Shown: positions 9,324 through 19,827, counted from the first letter of the stretch. The stretch is DNA of 64,000 nucleotides from Burkholderia sp. USMB20 (GCF_000949135.2 NZ_JTAN02000020.1:22973-86972), one strand, 5' to 3'. Notes: generated from the letters alone by a model not told the origin. Made by a program: numbers and translations.

Positions 9324-11138
9324 TCAGATCGGCTGCGTGCGCGCGTCGAGCCACGCCTTCGCGTCGCCGCTCACGTGCCGGCCGACGCGTTCGCGCACGG
9401 TCGCGTGATACGCGTTCAGCCACGCGCGTTCTTCTTCATGCAGCATCTCGATCAGCACGCAGCGCGTGTCGATCGGGCACAGCGTCAGCGTCTCGAACGC
9501 GAGGAAGTCGCCGAACTCGGTCTGCCCGCCCGCGCGGTTCACGACCAGGTTTTCGATCCGGATGCCCCATTTGCCGGGCCGGTACACGCCCGGCTCGATC
9601 GACGTGATCATCCCCTCTTCCATCGCCGTGTACGGCTCGGCTGGCGCGTAGTGCGAGATGACCTGCGGGCCCTCGTGCACGTTCAGGAAGTAGCCGACGC
9701 CGTGACCGGTGCCGTGGCCGTAGTCGAGCCCGGCCGCCCACATCGGCGCGCGCGCGATCGCGTCGAGCATCGGCGAGCGGATGCCGCGCGGGAAGCGTGC
9801 GCGCGACAGCGCCATCATCGACTTCAGCACGATCGTGAAATCGCGGCGCTGCAGGTCGCTGACCGTGCCGACCGGCACGACGCGCGTGATGTCGGTGGTG
9901 CCGGTCGTGTACTGGCCGCCCGAATCGACGAGCAGCAGGCCGTCGCCGGCGATCGTCGCGTGCGACTCGGGCGTCGCGCGATAGTGCGGCATCGCACCGT
10001 TCGCGTTGAAGCCGGCGATCGTCGCGAAGCTCGGCGACACGTAGCCGGGGCGCCGTGCGCGCGCGGCCGTGAGTCGCTCGTCGATCGTCAGCTCGGTGAT
10101 CGTCTCGCGGTTCACCGCCTGCTCGAACCACGCGAAGAACTCGGCGAGCGCGGCGCCGTCGTGCTCCATCGTCACGCGCACGTGCTCGATCTCGGCGGAC
10201 GTCTTGCGCGACTTCGCGAACGTCGACGGGTTCACGGCCTCGATCAGCTTCACGCCGGCCGGCACGGCCTCGAGCGTGCCGAACGTCACGCGGCGCGGAT
10301 CGATCAGCAGCGTCGCGCCGTCCGGCAGCGCCGCGAGCGCCGCGCGCGCGGCGTCGTACGCGCGGACCTCGACGCCGTCCTGCGCGAGCGACGCGGCCAG
10401 CGCCGGCGACACCTTGCCGTCGGCGACGAACAGCGTCGCGCGATCGGCCCCGATCATCGCGTGTGCGACGAACACGGGGTTGAAGTTGACATCGGCGCCG
10501 CGCAGGTTGAACAGCCACGCGAGATCGTCGAGCGTCGACACGAAATGCCATTGCGCGCCCTGCGCGTGCATCGCACGGCGCACTTCGGCGAGCTTGCTCG
10601 CGCGTGTCGTGTCGGCCTGCGGCGCCACGTGCTCGAACACCGCGTCGCCCGGCAGCCCCGGGCGCTCCGGCCAGATCGCGTCGAGCAGGTCGAGATCGGT
10701 GCGCAGCGCGATGCCGCGCGCGCTCAGCGCGGCCGTCAGCGCGCGTGCCGCCGCGACGCCGAGCACGGCGCCGTCGACGCCGACCGTCGTCCCGGCCGGC
10801 ACGTTCTGCGCGAGCCAGTCGACGTGCGGCGCGCTCTGCTGCCCGCCCGTCATCTTCATCAGCTGGACGCCCGTGCCGGCGAGTTCGGCCTCGGCCTGCA
10901 CCCAGTAGCGGCTGTCGACCCACAAGCCCGCGAAATCCGCGGTCACGACCAGCGTGCCGACCGAGCCCGTGAAACCGGACAGCCAGCGTCGCGCCTGCCA
11001 GCGCTCGGGCAGGTACTCGGACAGGTGAGGATCGGCGGACGGCACGAGATAGGCGGCCAGGTCCTCGCGGACCATCGCGCCGCGCAGCAGCGCGAGGCGG
11101 GCCGGCACCGACGAGACTTCGGGGAGACGGGCATTCAT
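9324..11138 (-). CDS. M24B family aminopeptidase P (Xaa-Pro aminopeptidase)
   Basis: The 604-residue protein is of the long, eukaryotic-like aminopeptidase P class, with two creatinase N-terminal domains (about 1-310) before the pita-bread catalytic domain. The five dinuclear-metal ligands are visible in order: LLLVDSGGQY (Asp), GTTDITRV (Asp), GHGTGHGVGYF (His), TSIEPGVY (Glu) and IRIENLVV (Glu). It removes N-terminal residues from Xaa-Pro peptides, in the cytoplasm, since no signal peptide is present. The start MNARLPEVSS at 11138 is the natural one. The small membrane-protein gene upstream is on the same strand and separated by 18 bp. Confidence 0.92.
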   Translation of the reverse strand: MNARLPEVSSVPARLALLRGAMVREDLAAYLVPSADPHLSEYLPERWQARRWLSGFTGSVGTLVVTADFAGLWVDSRYWVQAEAELAGTGVQLMKMTGGQQSAPHVDWLAQNVPAGTTVGVDGAVLGVAAARALTAALSARGIALRTDLDLLDAIWPERPGLPGDAVFEHVAPQADTTRASKLAEVRRAMHAQGAQWHFVSTLDDLAWLFNLRGADVNFNPVFVAHAMIGADRATLFVADGKVSPALAASLAQDGVEVRAYDAARAALAALPDGATLLIDPRRVTFGTLEAVPAGVKLIEAVNPSTFAKSRKTSAEIEHVRVTMEHDGAALAEFFAWFEQAVNRETITELTIDERLTAARARRPGYVSPSFATIAGFNANGAMPHYRATPESHATIAGDGLLLVDSGGQYTTGTTDITRVVPVGTVSDLQRRDFTIVLKSMMALSRARFPRGIRSPMLDAIARAPMWAAGLDYGHGTGHGVGYFLNVHEGPQVISHYAPAEPYTAMEEGMITSIEPGVYRPGKWGIRIENLVVNRAGGQTEFGDFLAFETLTLCPIDTRCVLIEMLHEEERAWLNAYHATVRERVGRHVSGDAKAWLDARTQPI

Positions 11139-11156
11139 GATTTCACCTGAGAGCGT

Positions 11157-11411
11157 TCAGCGACGGGCCGACACGGCGACCGTCACGGCTACGGCGAGGA
11201 ACGCGACACCGGTGCAGACCGGCCATTCGAGCGTTTCGCCGTCGTAAAACAGTCCAGAGAGATTGCCGGCCATGCGCGCGGCGGCGGCGCCTGCGATGCC
11301 GACCAGCACCACGATCCACCATGCCGGCCGGCCCGTGCGCCGCATCGGATGCAGCCACCGGCCGAACAGCCCGACGGCCGCTCCCAGGACAAGGATTCCA
11401 AACCAGTTCAT
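11157..11411 (-). CDS. Small membrane protein, GlsB/YeaQ-like
   Basis: An 84-residue protein with three hydrophobic segments: MNWFGILVLGAAVGLFG, WWIVVLVGIAGAAAA and a C-terminal VAFLAVAVTVAV. Size, segment spacing and Gly content resemble the transglycosylase-associated GlsB/YeaQ stress membrane proteins, but the match is by pattern only. It is 18 bp upstream of the aminopeptidase P gene on the same strand and probably shares its mRNA. No catalytic motif is seen, and any functional link to the peptidase is unknown. Confidence 0.65.
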   Translation of the reverse strand: MNWFGILVLGAAVGLFGRWLHPMRRTGRPAWWIVVLVGIAGAAAARMAGNLSGLFYDGETLEWPVCTGVAFLAVAVTVAVSARR

Positions 11412-11582
11412 TCGACGCCTTCTATAAATTCAGATTCGTCCCATAGGCGTGAACGTTGCCAGCGGCTAGCATCGATTCATCCATCGAACCCGAGACCAGC
11501 CGGGCGCCGCGAACATTCGAGTGTAGGGGCCGACCCGACGTTATGGCAAGCGCGCACCCGCAGGCGTATTGAAGAAATCCTC

Positions 11583-12344
11583 ATGCGAATCGCTCTCATC
11601 GATCCGGAGGCGCATCATGCTGCGCTCCTGAACCGCCTGCTGTTCGCCGGCGGTCATGTGTGCCACGCGTTTCCGTCCAGCGCGGCGTTCTTCGAGTGGC
11701 TCGCCACCGATACCTGCGACATGCTGATCATCGGCAACTGGGCCGGCGACCAGCCGGCCGAGGTAGTCATTCCGCGGGCGCAGGCGATCCTGCCCGGGCT
11801 GCCGGCCATCGCCGTGATGCAGCTAGCGCGCGAAAGCGAAGTCGTGTCGTGCCTGCACGCGGGCGCCGACGACTGCCTCGTGCGCCCGGTGAGCGGCCCC
11901 GAGCTCCTCGCACGCGTCAACGCGCTGAGCCGGCGCGCGGGTGTCCGGCGGCCGCCGAATCGCTCGCGCGAAATGTATGGAGAATACGCATTCGATGCGA
12001 CCCACAGCCTCGTGCGCTTCGGCAATGCGATCGTCGCGCTCACGCCGAAGGAGTTCCGCTTCGCACAGCTGCTGTTCGCGAACCTGTCGCGGCCCGTGTC
12101 GCGCGCCCATATCCTCGAAACGGTGTGGGCCCGCCGCCGCGACATGAAGTCGCGCACGCTCGACACCCATGCGTCCCGGCTGCGCAGCAAGCTGCGGCTG
12201 CTTCCGGAGCGCGGCTACCGGCTTCTGCCGCTCTACGGCTACGGCTACCAGCTCGACCGCGTGCCGATCGAGCCCCCAAATTCGAGGCCGCGCCACGCCG
12301 ATGCCCGGTATGCCGCAAGTGAGGAAATCGCTGAAACGCTATAA
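11583..12344 (+). CDS. OmpR-family response regulator with a degenerate receiver
   Basis: The 253-residue protein has a receiver-like domain (1-118) and a winged-helix DNA-binding domain (about 140-235) with LTPKEFRFAQLLF, RAHILETVW and LDTHASRLRSKL, the OmpR/PhoB pattern. The receiver looks non-functional as a phosphoacceptor. Only one Asp is found at the acidic pocket (LIDPEAH), the strand that should end in the phosphoryl Asp reads DMLIIGNW (Gly51/Asn52), and the usual Lys in KP is Arg (VRPVS). No histidine kinase is adjacent. It may be an orphan regulator activated by other means. ATG 11583 follows AGAAATCCTC; an upstream in-frame start at 11349 is rejected. Confidence 0.82.
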   Translation: MRIALIDPEAHHAALLNRLLFAGGHVCHAFPSSAAFFEWLATDTCDMLIIGNWAGDQPAEVVIPRAQAILPGLPAIAVMQLARESEVVSCLHAGADDCLVRPVSGPELLARVNALSRRAGVRRPPNRSREMYGEYAFDATHSLVRFGNAIVALTPKEFRFAQLLFANLSRPVSRAHILETVWARRRDMKSRTLDTHASRLRSKLRLLPERGYRLLPLYGYGYQLDRVPIEPPNSRPRHADARYAASEEIAETL

Positions 12345-12345
12345 T
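12340..12345 (+). promoter_or_regulatory. Consensus -10 (TATAAT) of hemA
   Basis: A perfect TATAAT overlaps the stop codon of the response-regulator gene, 25 bp before the hemA ATG. The matching -35 region is poor. If used, the leader would be only about 20 nt. Confidence 0.55.
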
Positions 12346-12355
12346 ATGGGGCTAA

Positions 12356-13669
<1,314 letters not shown>

Positions 13670-13754
13670 CGCCGGCCGGTTGCCCCTGCCGCCGGCCGCG
13701 CGCCGGCCTATCCTTTTCGAATACCCCTTTTGTCCGGGAGCGTCGCTCCACACC

Positions 13755-14837
13755 ATGAAGACGAGCATGCAACGCAAGCTCGACCAGCTGTCTATCCGGC
13801 TGGCCGAACTGAACGACCTGCTGAGCCGCGAAAACGTCACGGCCGACCTCGACCAGTACCGCAAGCTGACGCGCGAACACGCGGAACTCGGCCCGGTCGT
13901 CGAGCAGTACGCGCTGTGGCGCCAGTCGCGCAGCGACGAGACGGCCGCGCAGGAGCTGGTCGCCGATGCATCGATGCGCGATTTCGCCGAAGACGAGATT
14001 CGCAGCGCGCGGGAACGCATGGTTCGCCTCGAAGGCGAGTTGCAGAAGATGCTGCTGCCGAAGGACCCGAACGACGACCGCAACATCTTCCTCGAAATCC
14101 GCGCGGGCACCGGCGGCGACGAATCGGCGCTGTTCGCGGGCGACCTGCTGCGCATGTACCTGCGCTTCGCGGAACGCCAGCGCTGGCAGGTCGAGATGAT
14201 GTCGGAGAGCCCGTCGGATCTCGGCGGCTACAAGGAAGTGATCGTGCGGATCGCCGGCCAGGGCGCTTACTCGCGGCTGAAGTTCGAATCGGGCGGCCAT
14301 CGCGTGCAGCGCGTGCCGGCGACCGAGACGCAGGGGCGCATCCACACGTCCGCCTGCACGGTCGCGGTGATGCCGGAAGCCGACGAAATCGGCGAGGTCG
14401 AGATCAATCCGGCCGACCTGCGGATCGACACGTTCCGCGCGTCGGGTGCGGGCGGCCAGCACATCAACAAGACCGATTCGGCGGTGCGCGTCACGCACAT
14501 CCCGACCGGGATCGTCGTCGAGTGCCAGGACGACCGCTCGCAGCACAAGAACAAGGATCGTGCGCTGAAGGTGCTCGCCGCGCGCATCAAGGACAAGCAG
14601 TATCACGAGCAGCACGCGAAGGAAGCGGCGACGCGCAAGAGCCTGATCGGCTCGGGCGACCGCTCGGAGCGGATCCGCACGTACAACTTCCCGCAGGGCC
14701 GGATGACCGACCACCGGATCAACCTCACGCTGTACCGGCTCGAGGCGCTGATGGACGGCGATCTCGACGAACTGATCGGCGCGCTCGTCACCGAACACCA
14801 GGCCGAACTGCTCGCGTCGCTCGGCGACACCGACTGA
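13755..14837 (+). CDS. prfA: Peptide chain release factor 1
   Basis: At 360 residues the protein is a full-length RF1, which ends translation at UAA and UAG. It carries the PAT anticodon tripeptide ([10 protein letters not shown]) that marks RF1 rather than RF2, and the GGQ motif ([16 protein letters not shown]) that triggers peptidyl-tRNA hydrolysis. The start [11 protein letters not shown] at 13755 fits the family; a second Met four residues in is also possible. It precedes prmC, whose product methylates the GGQ glutamine, with a 7-bp gap, so modifier and target are co-expressed. Confidence 0.97.
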   Translation: MKTSMQRKLDQLSIRLAELNDLLSRENVTADLDQYRKLTREHAELGPVVEQYALWRQSRSDETAAQELVADASMRDFAEDEIRSARERMVRLEGELQKMLLPKDPNDDRNIFLEIRAGTGGDESALFAGDLLRMYLRFAERQRWQVEMMSESPSDLGGYKEVIVRIAGQGAYSRLKFESGGHRVQRVPATETQGRIHTSACTVAVMPEADEIGEVEINPADLRIDTFRASGAGGQHINKTDSAVRVTHIPTGIVVECQDDRSQHKNKDRALKVLAARIKDKQYHEQHAKEAATRKSLIGSGDRSERIRTYNFPQGRMTDHRINLTLYRLEALMDGDLDELIGALVTEHQAELLASLGDTD

Positions 14838-14844
14838 GGTCGCG

Positions 14845-15687
14845 ATGTCCGACACCACCGCCGACGATCTGCTGCGCGCGTCGCCGCTCGACCCGGTCGA
14901 TGCGCGCGTGCTCCTCGCGTACGCGCTCGGCTGGACCCGCACGCAGCTGATCACGCGCGGCGACGCCCCGCTCGAGCCAGCCGCGATCGCGCGCTACCGC
15001 GCGCTCGAAGCGCGCCGCGTGGCGGGCGAGCCGGTCGCGCAGCTCGTCGGGATGCGCGAATTCTTCGGCCGGCCGTTCGATGTGACGCCCGACGTGCTGA
15101 TCCCGCGCCCCGAAACCGAACTCCTCGTCGAAGCCGCGCTCGACGCGATCGACGGTCGCCCGCATCCGGCCGTGCTCGATCTCGGCACCGGCAGCGGCGC
15201 GATCGCCGTGTCGATCGCCGCCGAACGGCCCGACGCACGCGTGTGGGCGCTCGACCGCTCATCGGCCGCGCTCGACGTCGCCCGGCGCAACGCGCACAAG
15301 CTGCTCGACGCGCGCCGCCCCGGCGGCCCGCTGCACTGGCTGCAGAGCGACTGGTACGCCGCGCTCGATCCGACGCTCGCGTTCGACACGATCGTCAGCA
15401 ATCCGCCGTACATCGCGCAGCACGATCCGCACCTCGCGCAGGGCGACCTGCGGTTCGAGCCGCGCGGCGCGCTCACCGACGATGCCGACGGCCTCAGCGC
15501 GATCCGCACGATCGTCGCAGGCGCCGGCGCCTACCTGAAACCGGGCGGCACGCTCTGGATCGAGCACGGCTACGACCAGGCCGAAGCCGTGCGTGCCTTG
15601 CTCGTGTCACGCGGCTTCGTCGCGGTCGAATCGCTCGCCGATCTCGCCGCGATCGAACGCACCACGGGCGGCCGCCGGCCCGTCTGA
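14845..15687 (+). CDS. prmC: Release factor glutamine N5-methyltransferase
   Basis: The 280-residue methyltransferase transfers a methyl group from S-adenosylmethionine to the glutamine of the release-factor GGQ motif. It has the N-terminal helical substrate domain (1-85), the FFGRPFDVTPDVLIPRPETE segment, the SAM-binding loop LDLGTGSGAIA and the catalytic NPPY motif (IVSNPPYIAQHD). Length is typical (277 in E. coli). It follows prfA by 7 bp and is very probably in the same operon. Confidence 0.96.
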   Translation: MSDTTADDLLRASPLDPVDARVLLAYALGWTRTQLITRGDAPLEPAAIARYRALEARRVAGEPVAQLVGMREFFGRPFDVTPDVLIPRPETELLVEAALDAIDGRPHPAVLDLGTGSGAIAVSIAAERPDARVWALDRSSAALDVARRNAHKLLDARRPGGPLHWLQSDWYAALDPTLAFDTIVSNPPYIAQHDPHLAQGDLRFEPRGALTDDADGLSAIRTIVAGAGAYLKPGGTLWIEHGYDQAEAVRALLVSRGFVAVESLADLAAIERTTGGRRPV

Positions 15688-15754
15688 CGGCCGGCCCGCC
15701 CGGTTGAAATCCGCTATCATTTCGTTCTAACGCCCCGCCAACGCAAGGTCAGTC

Positions 15755-16066
15755 ATGGACACCCAACAACGTATCAAGCAAATCGTCGACGAAAACCAGG
15801 TCGTGCTCTTCATGAAGGGCAACGCGCAATTCCCGATGTGCGGCTTTTCGGGCCGCGCCGTGCAGGTGCTGAAAGCCTGCGGCGTCGACCAGTTCAAGAC
15901 GGTCAACGTGCTCGAGGACGACGAGATCCGCCAGGGCATCAAGGAATTCTCGAACTGGCCGACCATCCCGCAGCTGTACGTGAAGGGCGAATTCATCGGC
16001 GGCTCGGACATCATGATGGAGATGTACCAGTCGGGCGAACTGCAGCAACTGTTCGCCGCCGCGTAA
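15755..16066 (+). CDS. grxD: Monothiol glutaredoxin (Grx4 family)
   Basis: The 103-residue protein has the CGFS monothiol active site ([13 protein letters not shown]), the conserved Lys upstream (FMKGN), the WPTIPQLYV cis-Pro segment and FIGGSDI, all usual for Grx4/Grx5 proteins. These bind a [2Fe-2S] cluster with glutathione and pass it to client proteins. It lies 67 bp after prmC; a TATCAT hexamer at 15715 may give it its own promoter, but the -35 is weak. ubiX follows after 13 bp. Confidence 0.95.
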   Translation: MDTQQRIKQIVDENQVVLFMKGNAQFPMCGFSGRAVQVLKACGVDQFKTVNVLEDDEIRQGIKEFSNWPTIPQLYVKGEFIGGSDIMMEMYQSGELQQLFAAA

Positions 16067-16079
16067 CGCCCCGTTCCCG

Positions 16080-16676
16080 ATGGCATCTCCCAGCGCGCCG
16101 CCACGCCGGCTGATCGTCGCGATCACCGGCGCCACCGGCGCGGTCTACGGCGTGCGGCTGCTCGAATTGCTGCGCGCCGCCGGCGGCGTCGAAACGCATC
16201 TGCTGGTTTCGAACGCCGGCTGGCTCAATATCCAGCATGAATTGCAGCTGTCGAAGGCTGAAGTCGAAAGCCGGGCGGATGTCGTGCATTCGGTGCGCGA
16301 TGTCGGCGCGACGATCGCGTCCGGTTCGTTCGCGACCGACGGGATGGTGATCGCCCCGTGCTCGATGAAGACGCTCGCGAGCGTCGCGCACGGCCTGTCG
16401 GACAACCTGATCACGCGCGCGGCCGACGTCACGCTGAAGGAACGCCGCCGTCTCGTGCTGATGGTGCGCGAAACGCCGTTCAACCTCGCGCATCTGCGCA
16501 ACATGACCGCCGTGACCGAAATGGGCGGCATCGTGTTTCCGCCGCTGCCCGCGTTCTACGCGATGCCGAAGACGATCGAGGAACTCGTCGACCAGACCGT
16601 CACGCGCGTGCTCGACCTGTTCGCGCTCAGCGCACCGATGACGACGCCGTGGGCCGGCATCCGGCCCGCACGGTAA
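16080..16676 (+). CDS. ubiX: Flavin prenyltransferase UbiX
   Basis: The 198-residue protein matches the UbiX/Pad1 family. UbiX joins dimethylallyl phosphate to FMN to make the prenylated flavin used by UbiD decarboxylases, including the one in ubiquinone synthesis. Visible family segments are ITGATGAVYGVRLLELL, the IAPCSMKTLASVAHGL phosphate/flavin loop, LVLMVRETPF and NMTAVTEMGGIVFPPLPAFY. Length is right (about 190-200). It lies 13 bp downstream of grxD on the same strand, so it probably shares that transcript. No ubiD is present in the window. Confidence 0.94.
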   Translation: MASPSAPPRRLIVAITGATGAVYGVRLLELLRAAGGVETHLLVSNAGWLNIQHELQLSKAEVESRADVVHSVRDVGATIASGSFATDGMVIAPCSMKTLASVAHGLSDNLITRAADVTLKERRRLVLMVRETPFNLAHLRNMTAVTEMGGIVFPPLPAFYAMPKTIEELVDQTVTRVLDLFALSAPMTTPWAGIRPAR

Positions 16677-16840
16677 GCCGCTCGCCGCGGCGCTTCGGCG
16701 CCGTTCTCCACGTATCTTCGTCGATTCGGCCGCCTTCCGGTTCGATCCAGCCGCGCCCAGCTTCCCCGCGCCTGCTCCCGCGCACCCGAATCGGCCTAAT
16801 TATCAACCATCGCGATTCAATCAAATTCCAGCAAGCCGAT

Positions 16841-16868
16841 TTATCAATGTCCGGTGCGCGCCTATAGT
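16841..16868 (+). promoter_or_regulatory. Candidate promoter TTATCA-16-TATAGT
   Basis: A -10 of TATAGT (16863-16868) with TTATCA 16 bp upstream lies in an AT-rich patch before the dioxygenase gene, giving a leader of about 25 nt. The rest of the 224-bp gap after ubiX is GC-rich and empty. Confidence 0.4.
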
Positions 16869-16900
16869 CACATGCAACCCACTATTGCAGGCTCCCCACC

Positions 16901-17692
16901 ATGAACCGCTTGCCTTCGCTTTACCTGTCACACGGCGCCCCGACGCTGCCGATCGACCCGACGCTGCCGTCCGGCGCATTCACGCACCTCGGCGCCGAAT
17001 TGCCGCGCCCCCGCGCGGTGCTGATGCTGTCCGCGCACTGGGGCACGCAGCAGCCGGTCGCGAGCGTGGCCGCGCACCCGGAAACGATCCATGACTTCTA
17101 CGGCTTCCCGCGCGCACTGTACGAGATCCGCTACCCGGCACCGGGCGCGCCCGAGGTCGCCGAGCGGGCGGCCGCGCTGCTGAACGCGGCCGGCATCGCG
17201 ACCGCGACGACCGAGCACGGCCTCGACCACGGCGCGTGGGTGCCGATGCTGCTGATGTTCCCGGAAGCCGACGTGCCCGTCGCGCAGTTGTCGATCCAGC
17301 CGCGTGCGGACGCGGCCCATCACTTCGCGCTCGGCCGCGCGCTGCGGCCGCTGCGCGACGATGGCGTGATGGTGATCGGCTCGGGCCAGATCACGCACAA
17401 CCTGCGCGCGGCCGATTTCAGCGCGGCGCCCGAGGATGCGGACCCGCGCGTCGCGGAATTCACCGACTGGTTCGAGGCGAAGCTCGCCGCGCGCGACGTC
17501 GACGCGCTGCTCGACTATCGCCGGCAGGCGCCGCACGCGGCGCTGATGCATCCGACCGACGAGCACCTGCTGCCGGTGTTCACCGCGCTCGGCGCAGCCG
17601 ACGACGACTACCAGCTCGGCGTCCAGTCGCTCGGCACGTATCAACGCGTGCTCGCGATGACGAACTACGTGTTCGCAAGCGCGGCCGCCTGA
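16901..17692 (+). CDS. DODA-type extradiol ring-opening dioxygenase (YgiD-like)
   Basis: The 263-residue protein belongs to the 4,5-DOPA extradiol dioxygenase family. Family sites include the N-terminal YLSHGAPTLP (metal His), VLMLSAHWGTQ (second His), the IHDFYGFPRALYEIRYPAPG core, GLDHGAWVPM (His) and IGSGQITHNLR. It resembles E. coli YgiD along its whole length. The enzyme would open catechol-type rings using a Zn or Fe centre in the cytoplasm; the natural substrate is unknown. It is followed by a bidirectional terminator and faces the APC permease gene. Confidence 0.88.
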   Translation: MNRLPSLYLSHGAPTLPIDPTLPSGAFTHLGAELPRPRAVLMLSAHWGTQQPVASVAAHPETIHDFYGFPRALYEIRYPAPGAPEVAERAAALLNAAGIATATTEHGLDHGAWVPMLLMFPEADVPVAQLSIQPRADAAHHFALGRALRPLRDDGVMVIGSGQITHNLRAADFSAAPEDADPRVAEFTDWFEAKLAARDVDALLDYRRQAPHAALMHPTDEHLLPVFTALGAADDDYQLGVQSLGTYQRVLAMTNYVFASAAA

Positions 17693-17730
17693 ATCGCGCG
17701 ACACGGCGACACAAGCGCCGAGCACAAATA

Positions 17731-17767
17731 AAAAGCCCGCCCGAGCATCGCTCGGACGGGCTTTTTT
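17731..17767. terminator. Bidirectional terminator between convergent genes
   Basis: A 12-bp stem with one mismatch (17734-17745 with 17751-17762) has T-runs on both strands. It sits between the dioxygenase gene and the convergent APC permease gene. Confidence 0.88.
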
Positions 17768-17807
17768 GCGCTTTCCGCCACCGCCGATTCCGGTGGCAGG
17801 TCAGGCG

Positions 17808-19406
17808 TCAGGCACCGACCCCTTCAAGGATCTCGTCGTGCGCCTCGCGCTCGTCGAGATACTGGGTCCGGTAACCGGTATTCACGCCCCAGAAGTAGAA
17901 CACCAGCGAGATTGCCGCGACGATCAGCATGTCCCAGCCGTACGGCAGCACGCCGTAACCGCCGAACTCCTTGCTGCCGACCAGCGACAGCACGGCCATC
18001 GTCGGCAGGTAGGCGACCAGCCACCATGCGGCCTTCAGGTCGGCGCCCCAGCCGGTCCAGCCCGACTTCGCCTGGAAGTAGAAATACACCGGCAGCGCGA
18101 CGATCATCAGCAGGATGATTTCGCCCGTCAGCGGCCACTTCGCCCAGTACAGGATCAGCGACGCGCAGACGAACGCGAACGGTGCGATCAGCTTCATCAG
18201 CGGGATCGACAGCGGACGCTCGATGTCGGTCGCCGCGCGGCGCAGCGCCATCAGGCTGATCGGGCCGGTCAGGTACGAGATCACCGTTGCGACCGAGATC
18301 ACTGCCGCGAGCGAGCTCCAGCCGCGGAAGAAGAACAGGAAGATGAACGACACGAGCAGGTTGAACCACATCGCCTGGCGCGGCACACCGTAGATCGGGT
18401 GCACGTTGCCGAACATCTTCGGCATCGTGTTGTTGCGCTCCATCGCGTAGATCATGCGCGTGGTCGTCGCCATGTAGGTCGTACCGGTGCCGCTCGGGCT
18501 GATGAACGCGTCGACGTACAGCAGGATCGCGAGCCAGTTCAGGTTCAGCGCGATCGCGAGTTCGGCGAACGGCGACGAGAAGTTGAACTGCGACCAGCCC
18601 TTCGCGACGTCGGCCGGATTCACCGAACCGATGTACGCCATCTGCAGCAGCACGTAGATCACGAGTGCGATCAGGATCGACGTGATCACCGCGAACGGCA
18701 CGCTGCGCGACGGATTGCGCGCTTCGCCGGCCAGGTTCACCGGGCTCTGGAAGCCGTTGAACGCGAACACGATACCGCTCGTCGCGACCGCGGTCAGCAC
18801 GGCCGACCAGCCGTACGGCGCGAAGCTTGCATTCGATGCAGTGCCGAGGTTTTCCGAGTGGAAGCTCGACAGCATCAGGCCGAGGATCGTGAGGCCGGGG
18901 ATCAGGAACTTGAAGATCGTGATCGCGGTGTTCGCACGTGCGAAGGCCTTGACGCCCCAGTAGTTCAGCAAGAAGTAGATGACGACCAGCACGGCCGACA
19001 GCAGCAGGCCGGGTGTCGTCAGCTCGCCGTTCACGAACAGCGCATGCGCCCACGGATACTGCCACGTGCTCATGTACTGGATCGACGCTTCCGCCTCGAT
19101 CGGGATCACCGATACGATCGCGATCCAGTTCGCCCACGCGCTGATGAAGCCCACCAGCGAACCGTGCGAGTAGCGCGCGTAGCGCACCATGCCGCCCGAC
19201 TCGGGGAACATCGCACCGAGTTCAGCGTACGTCAGCGCAATCGCGAGAATCACGACCGCGCCGATGATCCATGCGCAAATCGCCGCCGGACCGGCAATCT
19301 TCGCAGCCTTCCAGGCGCCGAACAGCCAGCCCGAACCGATAATCGAACCCAGCCCCGTCAGCATCAGTGCAAACGGGCCGATGTTCCGTTGAATAGAACT
19401 CTTCAC
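17808..19406 (-). CDS. APC-superfamily amino acid permease (aspartate-type)
   Basis: The 532-residue inner-membrane protein has about twelve to fourteen hydrophobic segments and the APC opening MLTGLGSIIGSGWLFGAW, with the unwound-helix Gly motif that binds the substrate's amino and carboxyl groups. The EAEASIQYMSTW, FNGFQSPVNLAGEARNPSRS and DAFISPSGTGTTYMATTTRM segments are typical of the large aspartate/proton symporter-like permeases such as Bacillus YveA. It is longer than gabP and not a close paralogue. Its promoter region is shared, divergently, with the cold-shock gene. The substrate is inferred only at family level. Confidence 0.85.
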   Translation of the reverse strand: MKSSIQRNIGPFALMLTGLGSIIGSGWLFGAWKAAKIAGPAAICAWIIGAVVILAIALTYAELGAMFPESGGMVRYARYSHGSLVGFISAWANWIAIVSVIPIEAEASIQYMSTWQYPWAHALFVNGELTTPGLLLSAVLVVIYFLLNYWGVKAFARANTAITIFKFLIPGLTILGLMLSSFHSENLGTASNASFAPYGWSAVLTAVATSGIVFAFNGFQSPVNLAGEARNPSRSVPFAVITSILIALVIYVLLQMAYIGSVNPADVAKGWSQFNFSSPFAELAIALNLNWLAILLYVDAFISPSGTGTTYMATTTRMIYAMERNNTMPKMFGNVHPIYGVPRQAMWFNLLVSFIFLFFFRGWSSLAAVISVATVISYLTGPISLMALRRAATDIERPLSIPLMKLIAPFAFVCASLILYWAKWPLTGEIILLMIVALPVYFYFQAKSGWTGWGADLKAAWWLVAYLPTMAVLSLVGSKEFGGYGVLPYGWDMLIVAAISLVFYFWGVNTGYRTQYLDEREAHDEILEGVGA

Positions 19407-19599
19407 ATCCTCTCCTATGTCTCAAAAAGCATGGTCGGCCCGCGGTCCGGGATCGGCTCGGACAGCAGCGCGCATGCAATTTTGGGGGGAAGGATCACCC
19501 GATCGGGGCAACCCGTCCACGCGGCGCGTAGTTTAACGGTTGCACCTCCAAGTTGGCGCCAAAATCGTTCGGCCCCTACAAAAAAGTCGCATCGTTTGC

Positions 19600-19615
19600 A
19601 AGGTTTGTAAACCTT
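19600..19615. promoter_or_regulatory. Inverted repeat AAGGTTT-N2-AAACCTT
   Basis: A perfect 7-2-7 dyad lies 36 bp upstream of the cold-shock -35 hexamer and about 195 bp upstream of the permease start. It could be an operator for either gene; the regulator is unknown. Confidence 0.4.
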
Positions 19616-19650
19616 AACTCCGCAATAACCCTGAGTGCATGGAAATCCGG

Positions 19651-19679
19651 TTGACCGCGCGACCGATTACCCGTATAAA
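19651..19679 (+). promoter_or_regulatory. Sigma-70 promoter of the cold-shock gene
   Basis: TTGACC (19651-19656), a 17-bp spacer and TATAAA (19674-19679) make a near-consensus promoter. Transcription would start near 19686, giving a 5' leader of about 140 nt, the long leader expected of cold-shock mRNAs. Confidence 0.75.
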
Positions 19680-19827
19680 CAACGTTGCAGGATTTCAAGC
19701 GGCGAGTGAATTGGTTCTTTCGTAGTTCGCCCATCAACGGTACTCCGGTTGGTCCCATTACCCCCTTCCTTGATTTTCCGCACCCCATGGGCCTCGGCCC
19801 CGTTTTATCTTTTTAGGAACAAGTAAC

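Larger units (their letters stand above)
19407..19827. other. Divergent regulatory region, permease and cold-shock gene
   Basis: The 421-bp region holds no gene. It contains an inverted repeat AAGGTTT-GT-AAACCTT (19600-19615), a 10-bp palindrome TTGGCGCCAA (about 19554-19563), the sigma-70 promoter at 19651-19679, and then a transcribed leader of about 140 nt running into the cold-shock gene. Confidence 0.65.

Noticed and set aside
8790-11150. Long plus-strand frame opposite the aminopeptidase P gene
   Set aside because: Composition is His/Arg/Ala-rich without domains; the minus-strand gene has all metal ligands.
17766-19610. 614-codon plus-strand frame opposite the APC permease
   Set aside because: Polar, Arg/His/Asp-rich antisense of a membrane protein gene; runs through the terminator.
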